Assembly: GCA_964017185.1 (NCBI GenBank)
Contig: OZ024878.1
Coordinates: 1,952,501 to 2,016,500, forward strand
Length of the DNA: 64,000 nt
Direction: 5' to 3'
DNA from: Rugalucina vietnamica
Lineage: Eukaryota; Mollusca; Bivalvia; Lucinida; Lucinidae
Shown one piece after another: positions 44,996 through 55,449 of this stretch; the first letter of the stretch is position 1; the number at the start of each line of letters is the position of its first letter. Below the pieces are notes generated by a model. That model saw only the letters and a program-made list of their open reading frames with translations, was not told where the DNA came from and searched no databases. Both the position numbers and the translations under genes were made by a program.

Positions 44996-46213
44996 TATAA
45001 TTCTGAAAGAAACCTTATAAATGTTAACCCTATTGCCCCCTATTCATACATGTGAATGTAAAATGCGATCCTTAATACTAACCTTTTCTATATGAAAGAA
45101 ACCTAATAATGCTATACAGAATGCCCATTTGAGTATAATGTGTGGCGATCCAAGATTCAAACCATGGGACGCCCGGCACCTTCGATCAACTGTTTCGAGG
45201 TATGGATCCAAGGCGCATATGGCCGCAGCGGTCAGCTAACACGTATTAGCCCACCCAACTCATTGTAATTACATGCATGTCTATTGATATCTATATGTTG
45301 AAAAAGTGGTTTGTGGTACGCTAGTTAACGCGTTATATCTGCCTCTGTTCTGGCCATGGCGAAAAAGTGGTTTGCGAACCTCTAGTGCATCACATCCCAC
45401 ACTATAGTCTTACATTAAAATGTTGTTCTTTTTTGTTTTGTATGTTGAAAAAGGTGGTTTGGAGTGACACTACCGCATCATGTCCTACCGCAAACCACTT
45501 CGTATGCCACCATTGTTGTGTGCTAAAAGTGGTTTGCGGTTCACTTGCAAGCCATATCCCATCCATACCATGGTAATTATGATGAAAAAGTGGTTTGTGG
45601 TCCACTTACACACCACCCCAACCCCTTTCTTGAGTTTTATATACAGAAAAAAAAGTGGTTTGCGGTGGTTTGCGGTGGTTTGGGGTGGTTTGCGGTGGTT
45701 TGTGGTGGTTTGCGGTAATTCGATGGACCGGTAGTTGCCCCCCTTGAATTATCCGATTTCAGCCAATCGGATCAACGGTTACAAACAAGTGTGGTTGTTT
45801 TGAAAGCTGTGGCTTGGCAAAAAGAGAAAGAAAACTCAAAATAAATACAAAATTCGTCAAAAACTGGTCTAAGCTTGTTTTGAAATAAAGATTAAAGGTA
45901 GTTATCTTCATAGAACTTAAGGTCTGATTGGAAAATCTCACCATTCTTTCAATGAGATCACAGAAAATTTATCGAAATTGAATTATTACCCCACCCATCA
46001 ACATTTATATTGGAAGAAAAAAAAATCAAATGCAAAGATCCATATATCTCCTTGTACATAAATATCATATGCAAACACTTACAAAAATTAAACCAGTGCT
46101 TATGAGTGAACTGGCGCAGTGGTATAACTTAAACTACTTGATCTTTGCTCCGTACCTTTTGACAACGATTGGAATGCTCTTCCTCCATATTGAAACGCTG
46201 GCTATGAGCTTAC

Positions 46214-46372
46214 CTTTTCACTCAGCTTCAATCAGGAGAAGATCTCAACTGTATCGGCTGATGGTCCAAGGCAAACTGAAGTCATTGTCTTGGTGGTTTC
46301 GGTGACGTCACTTTTGGCGGGGAAAAAGGCTCGTGCAGTTTATGATAGCTGATGCTGGTGGTAGCTCGTGGA
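46214..46372. promoter_or_regulatory. candidate bidirectional promoter with CRE and E2F-like sites
   Basis: TGACGTCA (46,303-46,310) is followed by TTTTGGCGGGGAAA (46,312-46,325), in a stretch less AT-rich than its surroundings and free of transposons. On the plus strand a GTGAGT donor follows at 46,373. On the minus strand AAAAG|GTAAGC gives a donor after 46,214. Both neighbouring genes have an acceptor just before their start codon (55,070-55,071 for the kinesin, 40,217-40,218 for SH3YL1) and so need upstream non-coding exons. The CRE/E2F pair suits a mitotic kinesin. The minus-strand leader would contain a short upstream ATG frame of 17 codons. Inferred from sequence only. Confidence 0.45.
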
Positions 46373-48546
46373 GTGAGTGATGACATAACAGCTGATAGTA
46401 TTCATGCACTGACTAGATGATGTACAGCAAAGCAGTTTCACAACACTCTTCCCCATTCAACTTTAAAAAGACCTGGTAACTTAACATAAACATAAAACTA
46501 TGATTAAAACTGTATTACAACTTAAACATAATATATATGGAGATTTTAAAATTTTGTGCCGACCCGTTTTAACATTTTCTTTTTTCTTTGTACAGTTTCA
46601 CAGTGCATAACTTTATTAACTTATGATGATTATATTGACTACAATTTGTGATATGACAGAATTAAAGAAACTGGCTTAAAACGTTATCATCACAGGCATA
46701 TCGGATCACAGTTTTGCTTATTTGTGGCACTGATCCAAGCATTGATACTTTATTGCACTAAGTTATTCTTTCAATTTAAAAAGATTAAAACAAATAAAAG
46801 TAAGCATACATACATAGATGACAGCACACTCAATATCTAGTTAAATAAAAAAACAATTAAGTTATACATGTTATAAGACAAAAGCCAGAATATTGTATTT
46901 AGCGATGTTTAACCGTATGTTTCGTCTGGCTACGTTAATATTTATAATCTAAAATCTATCTCTTACCTGCCTCAAGTGAGAACGGGAGGGTCACTTGAAT
47001 CACAGTAGGCTCTGGAGGCATGACGAAAGGTTATTCAATTAATACTAAATGAACAAACATTAAAACACTACTAAAACTAAATAAAAGATAATCCAGAGAT
47101 CGCCGCTATGTTCCGGTGTGTCTTCTTTTGTACATGTACTTTAAAAGTCCATATGTGCATAATATAAAATAAACTAGTGTATTTTAATGTTCGATGTACC
47201 TGGCTTGAACCAATGTAAAGAACTGTTAATGATGTTTATCCATGAAAATATCATAATATAATGTGTCACAATGTCCTTAATCACGAATATGAAACACCAC
47301 GAAAATAAGTCACGCAGTGGCAGTTGTCTTTTCAAAATGTACATGTAGATATTGGATACCTGTTAGCGAACCCTGGACAATCACTACAGCAATCTATGCT
47401 GCTATAAAACAACTAAAATCAAATAAAATTACAGCTATCTGCTGTTGGATAATTTAAATGGAAGCAAAAGTTACATGCAACTTACTTTAATGTTCTTCTT
47501 TGGCCTGCAAAGATAATTTCGGGTTAAAACAAATAAACAACAACATTTGTTGCGAATGTTCCCAAAACCGACCGTGATTGCAAGTGACTTTAGATGCATT
47601 GGCAGTAATTTATGAATGAATCTGAAAGGCATGGGACGCTGATGGATGCCTGCAAGATTTAGAGGCTAAGCAGAGAGAAAGGGCAGTTTATGTTGAAAGC
47701 ATCTTTCGAACTTGTGACATCCATCTTCTGAGTAAGCCGGTTTCCTACCCCTGCTTAGTTAAAGCCTAACATCCACTGACGTTTGTTCCCCATATCTGAC
47801 AGAGAATTCTGACAAGATGCAGGCAAGGGAAAATTCATATATGATATGGACATATATATGTGTGCATGTTTGACATGCATTTAACCATAAAGAATACCCT
47901 GTCCTTTACAGTTGGACTAATATGCCGAAAATAAGAAGCAAAACAAGACATACTGGGATTTTAGATGTAAGAAAAATTAATTCAATCGTTTCATTTGCAT
48001 AAAGAATTTCGTAAATAATTGGTAAATGTTATATTGCTGTTTTATTAAATACACAAATCTAGTTTGATCTACAAGTTAAACAGTAATACGAAACTTGTAA
48101 AACACATTATGGAAATGTATAATATGAATATTGTTTTGATTTACAGTTATTTTTTTGCGTTATCCTATATTAGAACAGAGCATACTAGATGGTGCTCTGA
48201 TCATACGAGAAGCACAGCCAGCCTCCGGTGCCACTTCTCGTACAGCCCATATGACCTAGTTGCTGACACAGATTCCCAGATGGAATAGGAATCTGGAACA
48301 GCAAAAATTGTCATGATACTATTACATGTATATCTATGGTTCGGTAATTGACGAAACTTTCTAACATATAACCTGAACAGCCAACGCAGCAATGGTTAAT
48401 CTAAGTTACGGAAAAATGCAAATATTCTGTATATAAAGTAATCAAAGTTCAAAACGGCTTAATGTCAAAGTTCAAGGTCATAGTTTTATAAAACCAATCT
48501 TTCAAACTGCATAAGTTTATTCCATAGAAGGATTTCTTTGAAATAC
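46373..48546. other. kinesin 5' intron region, no gene seen
   Basis: Relatively free of the window's repeat families. No coding, RNA or element signal could be supported. Confidence 0.5.
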
Positions 48547-48894
48547 TCATGAAAACTCCAATTTCACAAGACCGTACAAAATTAACAACATGCCGAGGAT
48601 ACAAAATGATATACAAGCATCGCCGAGTAAATCAAATGTTTTCAACATCGTCATTATAGGTTTAAACTTGCAAAATATTTGAGATTTTGAAGACGAAAGT
48701 TTCAAATGATTTTCGGCGAAACTTCGAACAACTGTATTTAATGCAAATATAGGAAACATAAGTTCCAACTTTTCGAAAATGAAATATGCAAAAGTAGCTA
48801 TCATCAAAACCCTAGTTATAACAAGCAATACTCCAATGATATTTCGAAGATGAAAGTGGCTTTTGTCATGTATACATTTTGCCAAGAAGCTCAT
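48547..48894 (-). CDS. hypothetical small protein with two hydrophobic helices
   Basis: An open frame of 115 codons with two likely membrane segments, IIGVLLVITRVLMIATFAYF (about residues 19-40) and ISFCILGMLLILYGLVKL (about 94-112), separated by a Lys/Ser/Phe-containing loop. The residue mix looks protein-like. There is no recognised family, no conserved motif, no promoter and no splice evidence, and it lies antisense in the presumed kinesin 5' intron. It could be a real small gene, a single exon or chance. Confidence 0.25.
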   Translation of the reverse strand: MSFLAKCIHDKSHFHLRNIIGVLLVITRVLMIATFAYFIFEKLELMFPIFALNTVVRSFAENHLKLSSSKSQIFCKFKPIMTMLKTFDLLGDACISFCILGMLLILYGLVKLEFS

Positions 48895-49544
48895 TTATAC
48901 TTGTTGTGCCTAGTTAGAATGTCAAAACAGGGTTGCGCCTGCAGGAAACTGTGCATGGGGAATCATACATGTACACCTATGTACGACGTTGCCAATTTTA
49001 CGGTCATTATCAGCAAGTTACCTGTTTGGTCAAAATCTTCGCACTCGACTTCCCAAGTTTGTATTTTATAGGCTGCGCTCAACCCCTTTTACAAGGAAAG
49101 ATTATATACAAGACAAAGTATGAGCATTACGACATAGGGGATTAGGTACCCTAGGCGTCTGTATACGTTTAATGAACATATATGACTTTAATGTTTAGCT
49201 CATGGTACAAAAATTTTGATATTTTCTTCTAAAACATGAATGGCATATTACATGAACGCATTGCATAAAGAATGAATAATACGTGAATACCGCCTCACCG
49301 AGGAGGTTCAAATTGACATCGTAACGAAAAATTGCGATTATCGGAACATCTATATGGTAAAATTTGGATGTGGAATAATGAATACATGCATCCAAAAGCT
49401 AAACATTAAAATCTAAAACAAAAAAATAGGCCTGCTCTGTTGAGGCAGCCATGGTGCATTGCTTTCAATCATTCGCACCATCACAGAATCCGGGAGTCGG
49501 ATCCCGGGACAGTACGTCGTATGGGGTTTCGAACTCAGGCAGGC

Positions 49545-49636
49545 GCCGAGGTTGAGTTACAGTATACCTACCCTGATGATCGGTTCAAGCTAGCCTCACC
49601 TCCTCGGGGATTTGGGTAAGTAACTCAACCTCTGTG
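49545..49636. repeat. inverted repeat CCGAGGTTGAGTTAC / GTAACTCAACCTC
   Basis: Two 13-15 bp arms face each other across about 60 bp; flanking TACCTACCC / GGGTAAG extends the symmetry. It may be the remains of a small transposon. Confidence 0.5.
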
Positions 49637-50146
49637 CCTCCGCAACAATATGTAGTCAACGCAAAGGATGTAAACGATTTTAAATCGAAACTGGATCAAC
49701 ACTGGAACCATGAAGAGATGTATGAATATTAACAAGATCAGTAATATGTGAATTACATATTTTAAACAAGTATATGAATATAACCAACACCTGTAAATGA
49801 ATATGGGCTATACACGACTAAAGAATTTGTCTCGAGTACAAGTGACAGAAAGATTCCCGAAAGATGTTGGACTTAAAAAGGAGATGGCTCCTTACTTCAG
49901 AGTCCAACAACCATCATAGAGGTATCATGGAGGTATGACACTGGCTATCAGCACGACCGTCATGCTCATTGCTGATAACGCCGCATATCGGTATGACCTC
50001 AAAACAGCCATGGAATGGAACCATATGGAAAATTTGGTTGTGCAGGCTAAAACAGTTGAGGGTTTTTAAGCAGCCCTCCATAAGTGCTACTAAGTACTAC
50101 ATGCATTTTCCTGGTGTGTCTTTGCTGAATAGGTCCTACACACAGA

Positions 50147-50222
50147 CACTTGTAGCATAAAAATATACCCCCACCCTTTCTATATATTGAAAGGGTGGGG
50201 GTATATTTTTATGCTACAAGTG
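50147..50222. repeat. perfect 34-bp hairpin
   Basis: CACTTGTAGCATAAAAATAT plus ACCCCCACCCTTTC is followed by the 8-base loop TATATATT and then the exact inverse. Outside the perfect part, CACAGA pairs with CCTGTG. The stem-loop is of the size of a small-RNA precursor, but could be a foldback insertion. Confidence 0.85.
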
Positions 50223-50617
50223 CCTGTGGTCCTACACCATACAGAAACAGAGAAAACCGTTGTGCTGGTATATGTAAGAGGCATTATCAGCATGACGGGG
50301 AAAATCCATATTCAAATGTTAAAATGTTTAGAAAATGGATACATTTTAAGTTGATAAATATTATAATTTGCATTGGTTTCAAAACTATAACAGAATATTA
50401 CCCATCCAGGAAATATTTATACATCCATAATTATCGTTCTGCTAAAGTTGGCTTACCTGTGAATTAACCTAAAAATCAGCCATGCATATGTGTAAATGAG
50501 AAAATAACTATCAAAACCTAAATAGATAAAAGAATGTGCTTATTAAAAAGAACAGACAACCTTTGGTTTAATAACAATGGATTGATGAGGATGGAAGGAA
50601 ATATTTCAGTAACACAC

Positions 50618-50765
50618 AACCGCTGAGGCGGTTCTAACGAGTACCCACAATCTATGTATTGGAGCAAAAATAAGAAAAATAGGTATACCCCTGCATACCC
50701 CAATTTTACTATATAAAAGTGGGGTTTGTGGGGGTATACTTTACATGGACATGTTTTCCTGATGG
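50618..50765 (+). mobile_element. family B element, right half
   Basis: CGCTGAGGCGGTTCTAACGA, GTACCCACAATCTATG, GAGCAAAAATAAGAAAAATAGG and the GGGGGTATACTTTACATGGACATG end. Confidence 0.7.
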
Positions 50766-50838
50766 TGATTCAGTTATTCAGGTTATAATTTTTCTCCACA
50801 GGTATCAGTGTGATTCAGTTGACATGAGAACACTTTTT

Positions 50839-52366
50839 ATACCCCGCCACTTAAAAAAGTGCGGGGTATTATGTTATACCCTCCAAAAAAAATTTGCGTT
50901 CGAGTGTCCGTCCGTCCGTCTGTCTGTCTGTCCGTCTGTCTGTCCGTCAGCGTTTCGTTTCCGGGCTCTATCTTGAGCACTTATTGACAGATTTTCTTCA
51001 AACTTCGTATAGGAGTTAATATTAGGAAGGAGTGGTTTGGGATTGAAGATGGGTAAATTTCGTCAAATAAGTACAGAGTTATGGCCCTTGATTTTAGTTA
51101 AAATTTCGTTTCCGGGCTCTATCTTGAGTGTTTATTGACCGATTTTCTTCAAACTTTGTATAGGAGTTCATACCAAGAAGGAGTGGTCTGGGATTGAAGA
51201 TGGGTAAATTTCGTCAAATAAGTACAGAGTTATGGCCCTTGATTTGCGTTAAAATTTTGTTTCTGGGCTCTATCTTGAGCATTTATTGACCGATTTTCTT
51301 CAAACTTTGTATAGGAGTTCATAACCAGGAAGGAGTGGTCTTGGATTGAAGATGGATAAATTTCGTCAAATATGTACAGAGTTATGGCCCTTGATTTAAG
51401 TTAAAATTTTGTTTCCGGGCTCTATCTTGAGCATTTATTGACGGATTTTCTTCAAACTTTGTACAGGAATTCATACCAAGAAGGAGTGGTCTGGGATTGA
51501 AGATGGGTAAATTTCGTCAAATAAGTACAAAGTTATGGCCCTTGATTTACGTTAAAATTTTGTTTCCAGGCTCTGTCTTGAGCATTTACTGACCGATTTT
51601 CTTTAAACTTTGTATAGGAGTTCATACCAGGAAGGAGTGGCCTGGGATTGAAGATAGGTAAATTTCGTCGAATATGTACAGAGTTATAGCCCTTGATTTA
51701 CGTTAAAATTTTGTTTCTGGACTCTATCTTGAGCATTTATTGACCAATTTTCTTCAAACTTTGTATAGGTGTTCATACCAAGAAGGAGTGGTCTGGGATT
51801 GAAGATGGGTAAATTTCGTCAAATAAGTACAGAGTTATGGCCCTTGATTTACGTAAATTTGTTTCCGGGCTCTATCTTGAGCATTTATTGACCGATTTTC
51901 TTCAAACTTTGTATAGGAGTTCATTTGGGATTGAAGATGGATAAATTTTGTCAAATAAGTACAGAGTAATGGCCCTTGATTTACATTAAAATTTTGTTTC
52001 CTGACTCTATTTTGAGCATTTATTGACTGATTTTCTTCAAACTTTGTGTAGGAGTTCATATCAGGAAGGAGTGGTTTGTGATTGAAAATGAATAAATTTT
52101 GTTAAATAAGTACAGAGTTATGGCCCATGATTTACATTAAAATTTCGTTTCCTGCCTCTGTTTTGTGCATTTATCAACCAATTTTCTTGAAACTTTGTAT
52201 GAAAGTTCAAATCAGGAAGTAGTGGTTTGGGATTGAAGATGGGTAAATTTTATTAATGTATACAGAGTTATGGTCCTTCATTTATGACAAAATTTTGTTC
52301 TGCTCTTTATCTTGAGAATTTATTGACAAACATTTTTGCTAAATTAAATTTGCGTGGCGGGGTATC
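50839..52366 (+). mobile_element. hairpin/microsatellite/array element T4
   Basis: It opens with the hairpin ATACCCCGCCACTT-AAAA-AAGTGCGGGGTAT (50,839-50,869). A CCGT/CTGT microsatellite follows (50,903-50,950), then about ten units of 142-155 bp marked by GGGCTCTATCTTGAGCA, GATTTTCTTCAAACTTTGTA and GAGTTATGGCCCTTGAT. It ends with the inverse end GTGGCGGGGTAT. Its units are related to those of the neighbouring T5. Helentron-like layout. Confidence 0.78.
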
Positions 52367-52389
52367 ATGCATGCCTGCAGCGCTTTTAT

Positions 52390-55040
52390 TTTGCATATAT
52401 GCTTTTGTTTTCACTTTACAGATAGTACAATCCATCTTCTTGTTATAGCCCCGCTTTGAAAAAGTGGGGCTATACTGGATTCACCCTGTCCTTCCGTCGT
52501 TCTGTCCTTCCGATATTCCGTTATTCCGTCCATAAATCTGTAACCACTCATAAATTGTGAACCAGTCGTTAGACTTTAACCAAATTTGGCATATGCATCA
52601 ATATTGACAATATTAACTTATGTATAAATGCATGTCAGTTTCCCCAAATTTGCATAAGAGTTATTGCCCTTGGATGGCCCCATATTGACATCAGAATTTC
52701 GTTTCCGCTCAATATCTTGAGAACGAATTGACAGAATCCGACCAAATTTTGTATGCACGTCATCATTGACAAGATCTAGCTTGGGATTGTTACCCGTCAT
52801 TTTTCGCAAAATTTTGACGGAGTTACGGCCCTTGATTGACGTCAGAATTTCGTTTCCGCTCAGTATCTTGAGAACGAATTGACAGAATCCGACCAAATTT
52901 TGTGTGCACATCAACATTGACAAGATCTAGCTTGGGATTGTTACCCGTCATTTTTCGCAAAATTTTGACGGAGTTACGGCCCTTAATTGACGTCAGAATT
53001 TCGTTTCCGCTCAATATCTTGAGAACGAATTGACAGAATCCGACCAAATTTTGTATGCACGTCATCATTTGCAAGATCTAGCTTGGGATTGTTACCCGTC
53101 ATTTTTCGCAAAATTTTGACAGAGTTACGGCCCTTGATTGACGTCAGAATTTCTTTTCCGCTCAATATCTTGAGAATGAATTGACAGAATCCCACCAAAT
53201 TTTGTATGCACGTCATCATTGCCAAGATCTAGCTTGGGATTGTTACCCGTCATTTTTCACAAAATGTTGACGGAGTTACGGCCCTTGATTGACGTCAGAA
53301 TTTCGTTTCCGCTAAATATCTTGAGAACGAATCGACAGAATCCCACCAAATTTTGTATGCACGTCGTCATTGACAAGATCTAGCTTGGGATTGTTACCCG
53401 TCATTTTTCGCAAAATGTTGACGGAGTTACGGCCCTTGATTTACGTCGGAATTTCGTTTCCGCTCAATATCTTGAGAACAAATTGACAGAATCCGACCAA
53501 ATTTTGTGTGCACATCAACATTGACAAGATCTATCTTGGAATTGTTACCCGTCATTTTTTGCAAAATTTTGACGGAGTTACGGCCCTTAATTGACCTCAG
53601 AATTTCGTTTCCGCTCAATATCTTGAGAACGAATAGACAAAATCCGACCAAATTTTGTATGCACGTCATCATTGACAAGATCTAGCTTGGGATTGTTACC
53701 CATCATTTTTCGCAAAATGTTGACGGAGTTATGGCCCTTGATTGATGTCAGAATTTCGTTTCCGCTAAATATCTTGAGAACGAATAGACAGAATCGGACC
53801 AAATTTTGTATGCACGTCATCATTGCCAAGATCTAGCTTGGGATTGTTACCCGTCATTTTTCACAAAATGTTGACGGAGTTACGGCCCTTGATTGACGTC
53901 AGAATTTCGTTTCCGCTAAATAGCTTGAGAACGAATCGACAGAATCGAACTAAATTTTGTAAGCACGTCATCATTGACAAGATCTAGCTTGGGATTGTTA
54001 CCCGTCATTTTTCGCAAAATTTTGACGGAGTTACGGCCCTTGATTGACGTCAGAATTTTGTTTCCGCTCAATATCTTGAGAACGAATTGACAGAATCCCA
54101 CCAAATTTTGTATGCACGTCGTCATTGACAAGATCTAGCTTGGGATTGTTACCCATCTTTTTTCACAAAATGTTGACGGAGTTACGGCCCTTGATTTACG
54201 TCGGAATTTCGTTTCCGCTCAATATCTTGAGAACAAATTGACAGAATCCGACCAAATTTTGTGTGCACATCAACATTGACAAGATCTATCTTGGAATTGT
54301 TACCCGTCATTTTTTGCAAAATTTTGACGGAGTTACGGCCCTTAATTGACCTCAGAATTTTGTTTCCGCTCAATATCTTGAGAACGAATCTACAAAATCC
54401 CACCAAATTTTGTATGCACGTCGTCATTGACAAGATCTAGCTTGGGATTGTTACCCGTCATTTTTCGCAAAATGTTGACTGAGTTACGGCCCTTGATTGA
54501 CGTCAGAATTTCGTTTCCGCTAAATATCTTGAGAACGAATAGACAGAATCGGACCAAATTTTGTATACGCATCATCATTGACAAGATCTAGCTTGGGATT
54601 GTTACCCGTCATTTTTCGCAAAATTTTGTGGAGTTATGGCCATTTATTGAGGTCAGAATTTCATTTCCGCTCAATATCTTGAGAACGAATTGACATAATC
54701 AGACCTAATTTTGTATGCGCATCAATATTGACGAGATCTAGCTTGTGATAGTTACCTGTCATTGTTTTTTCATCCTGCAAAAAAGCTGAGAAGCGGGCTA
54801 TAGTCAGTTTCACTGACAATTCTAGTGTGCATCAACATTAACAAGATCTAGCTTTGGATTGTTACCCGTCATTGTTTTTCTCACCCTGGAAAAAAGCTCA
54901 GAAGCGGGGCTATAGTCAGATCCTCTGACAATTCTAGTTAAATCCAAATTTGAAGCTTCTGGGCTTCTGTACATGTACAGATTTGTTTTGTGTCGGACCT
55001 GGTCTGAAACCCGGATTTTTGTTTTTCTCATGTGATGACT
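52390..55040 (-). mobile_element. family A MITE, copy 18, split by element T5
   Basis: GCTTTTGTTTTCACTTTACA plus GATAGTACAATCCATCTTCTT (52,396-52,441) continues after T5 as TAAATCCAAATTTGAAGC through TCGGACCTGGTCTGAAACCC to TTTCTCATGTGATGACTC (54,939-55,040). Intact copies join these parts without a gap, so T5 inserted into this MITE. The part left of 52,390 is missing. Confidence 0.72.
52442..54937 (+). mobile_element. hairpin/microsatellite/array element T5, Helentron-like
   Basis: 5' hairpin TATAGCCCCGCTTT-GAAA-AAGTGGGGCTATA (52,444-52,474); CCTTCCGTCG/TTCCG microsatellite; about 14 units of 151 bp (GTTTCCGCTCAATATCTTGA, GATCTAGCTTGGGATTGTTA). It ends with an inverted AAGCGGGGCTATAG, the hairpin GTCAGATCCTCTGAC, AATT and CTAGT. 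A second, older 3' end of the same kind lies at 54,790-54,822. Hairpin plus CTAGT and insertion between T and T fit Helentron-type Helitrons. Frames of 60-100 codons in the array are not genes. Confidence 0.8.
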
Positions 55041-55073
55041 CCTTTTAGAATTTCTAATCTTCTATTTATAGGT

Positions 55074-55449
55074 ATGCCACTGCCTTCTTGTAGAAAGAGA
55101 AGGCTCTCCCCTGACACAGGCAATAAGTCAGACGCACAGCCGAGTAACGGTTCCAGTAATGTCAAGGTCGTTGTCAGGGTGCGCCCCGAGAATGAGAAAG
55201 AGGCAGGAAGCCGAGTCGTCACACAGGTTATGAATGAAAATGTACTCGTGTTTGATCCTAAAGAGAACTCGGAGTCTGGCGTCGGAGGGAGCAGTAGAAA
55301 GAGACCTAGAGATTTACGGAAGAGACAAAATAGGGATCTTACGTTTGCGTTTGATCATGTGTTTGGGCCTTATTCAAAGACAAATGATATTTACGAACAA
55401 ACAACAAAATCTATTTTGACAGGCTTGCTCAATGGCTACAACTGCTCAG
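55074..55449 (+). CDS. KIF18A: kinesin-8 coding exon 1
   Basis: The exon begins at about 55,072 after TTCTATTTATAG; the ATG at 55,074 is the first in-frame start inside it. Ends CTGCTCAG|GTCAGT in phase 1. Encodes the N-terminal Ser/basic leader and the first strands of the motor. The in-frame codons upstream of 55,070 belong to intron and MITE. Confidence 0.92.

Larger units (their letters stand above)
41963..45731. mobile_element. 3.8 kb element with about 400-bp inverted terminal repeats
   Basis: The left end (41,963-42,365) and right end (about 45,290-45,731) are long inverted copies. Each starts with a GGTCC(G/A)TCGAATTACCGC-type terminus, then tandem 10-mers of the type AAACCACCGC, then shared phrases such as CTCAAGAAAGGGGTTG and ACCATGGTA/CTATGGTATGG. 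The 8-bp sequence TAGTTGCC lies directly at both sides (41,955-41,962 and 45,732-45,739), so it moved as one unit. No intact transposase is seen. The interior holds later insertions and a decayed SGNH-like fragment. Superfamily unknown. Confidence 0.72.

Noticed and set aside
46030-46305. 91-codon frame before the promoter cluster
   Set aside because: Overlaps the putative minus-strand leader exon; no domain. The CRE/E2F and donor signals explain the region better.
52618-54584. Repeated 65-100 codon minus-strand frames (CIQNLVGF.. type)
   Set aside because: They are the 151-bp T5 units read through; they repeat with the array and have no starts or domains of their own.
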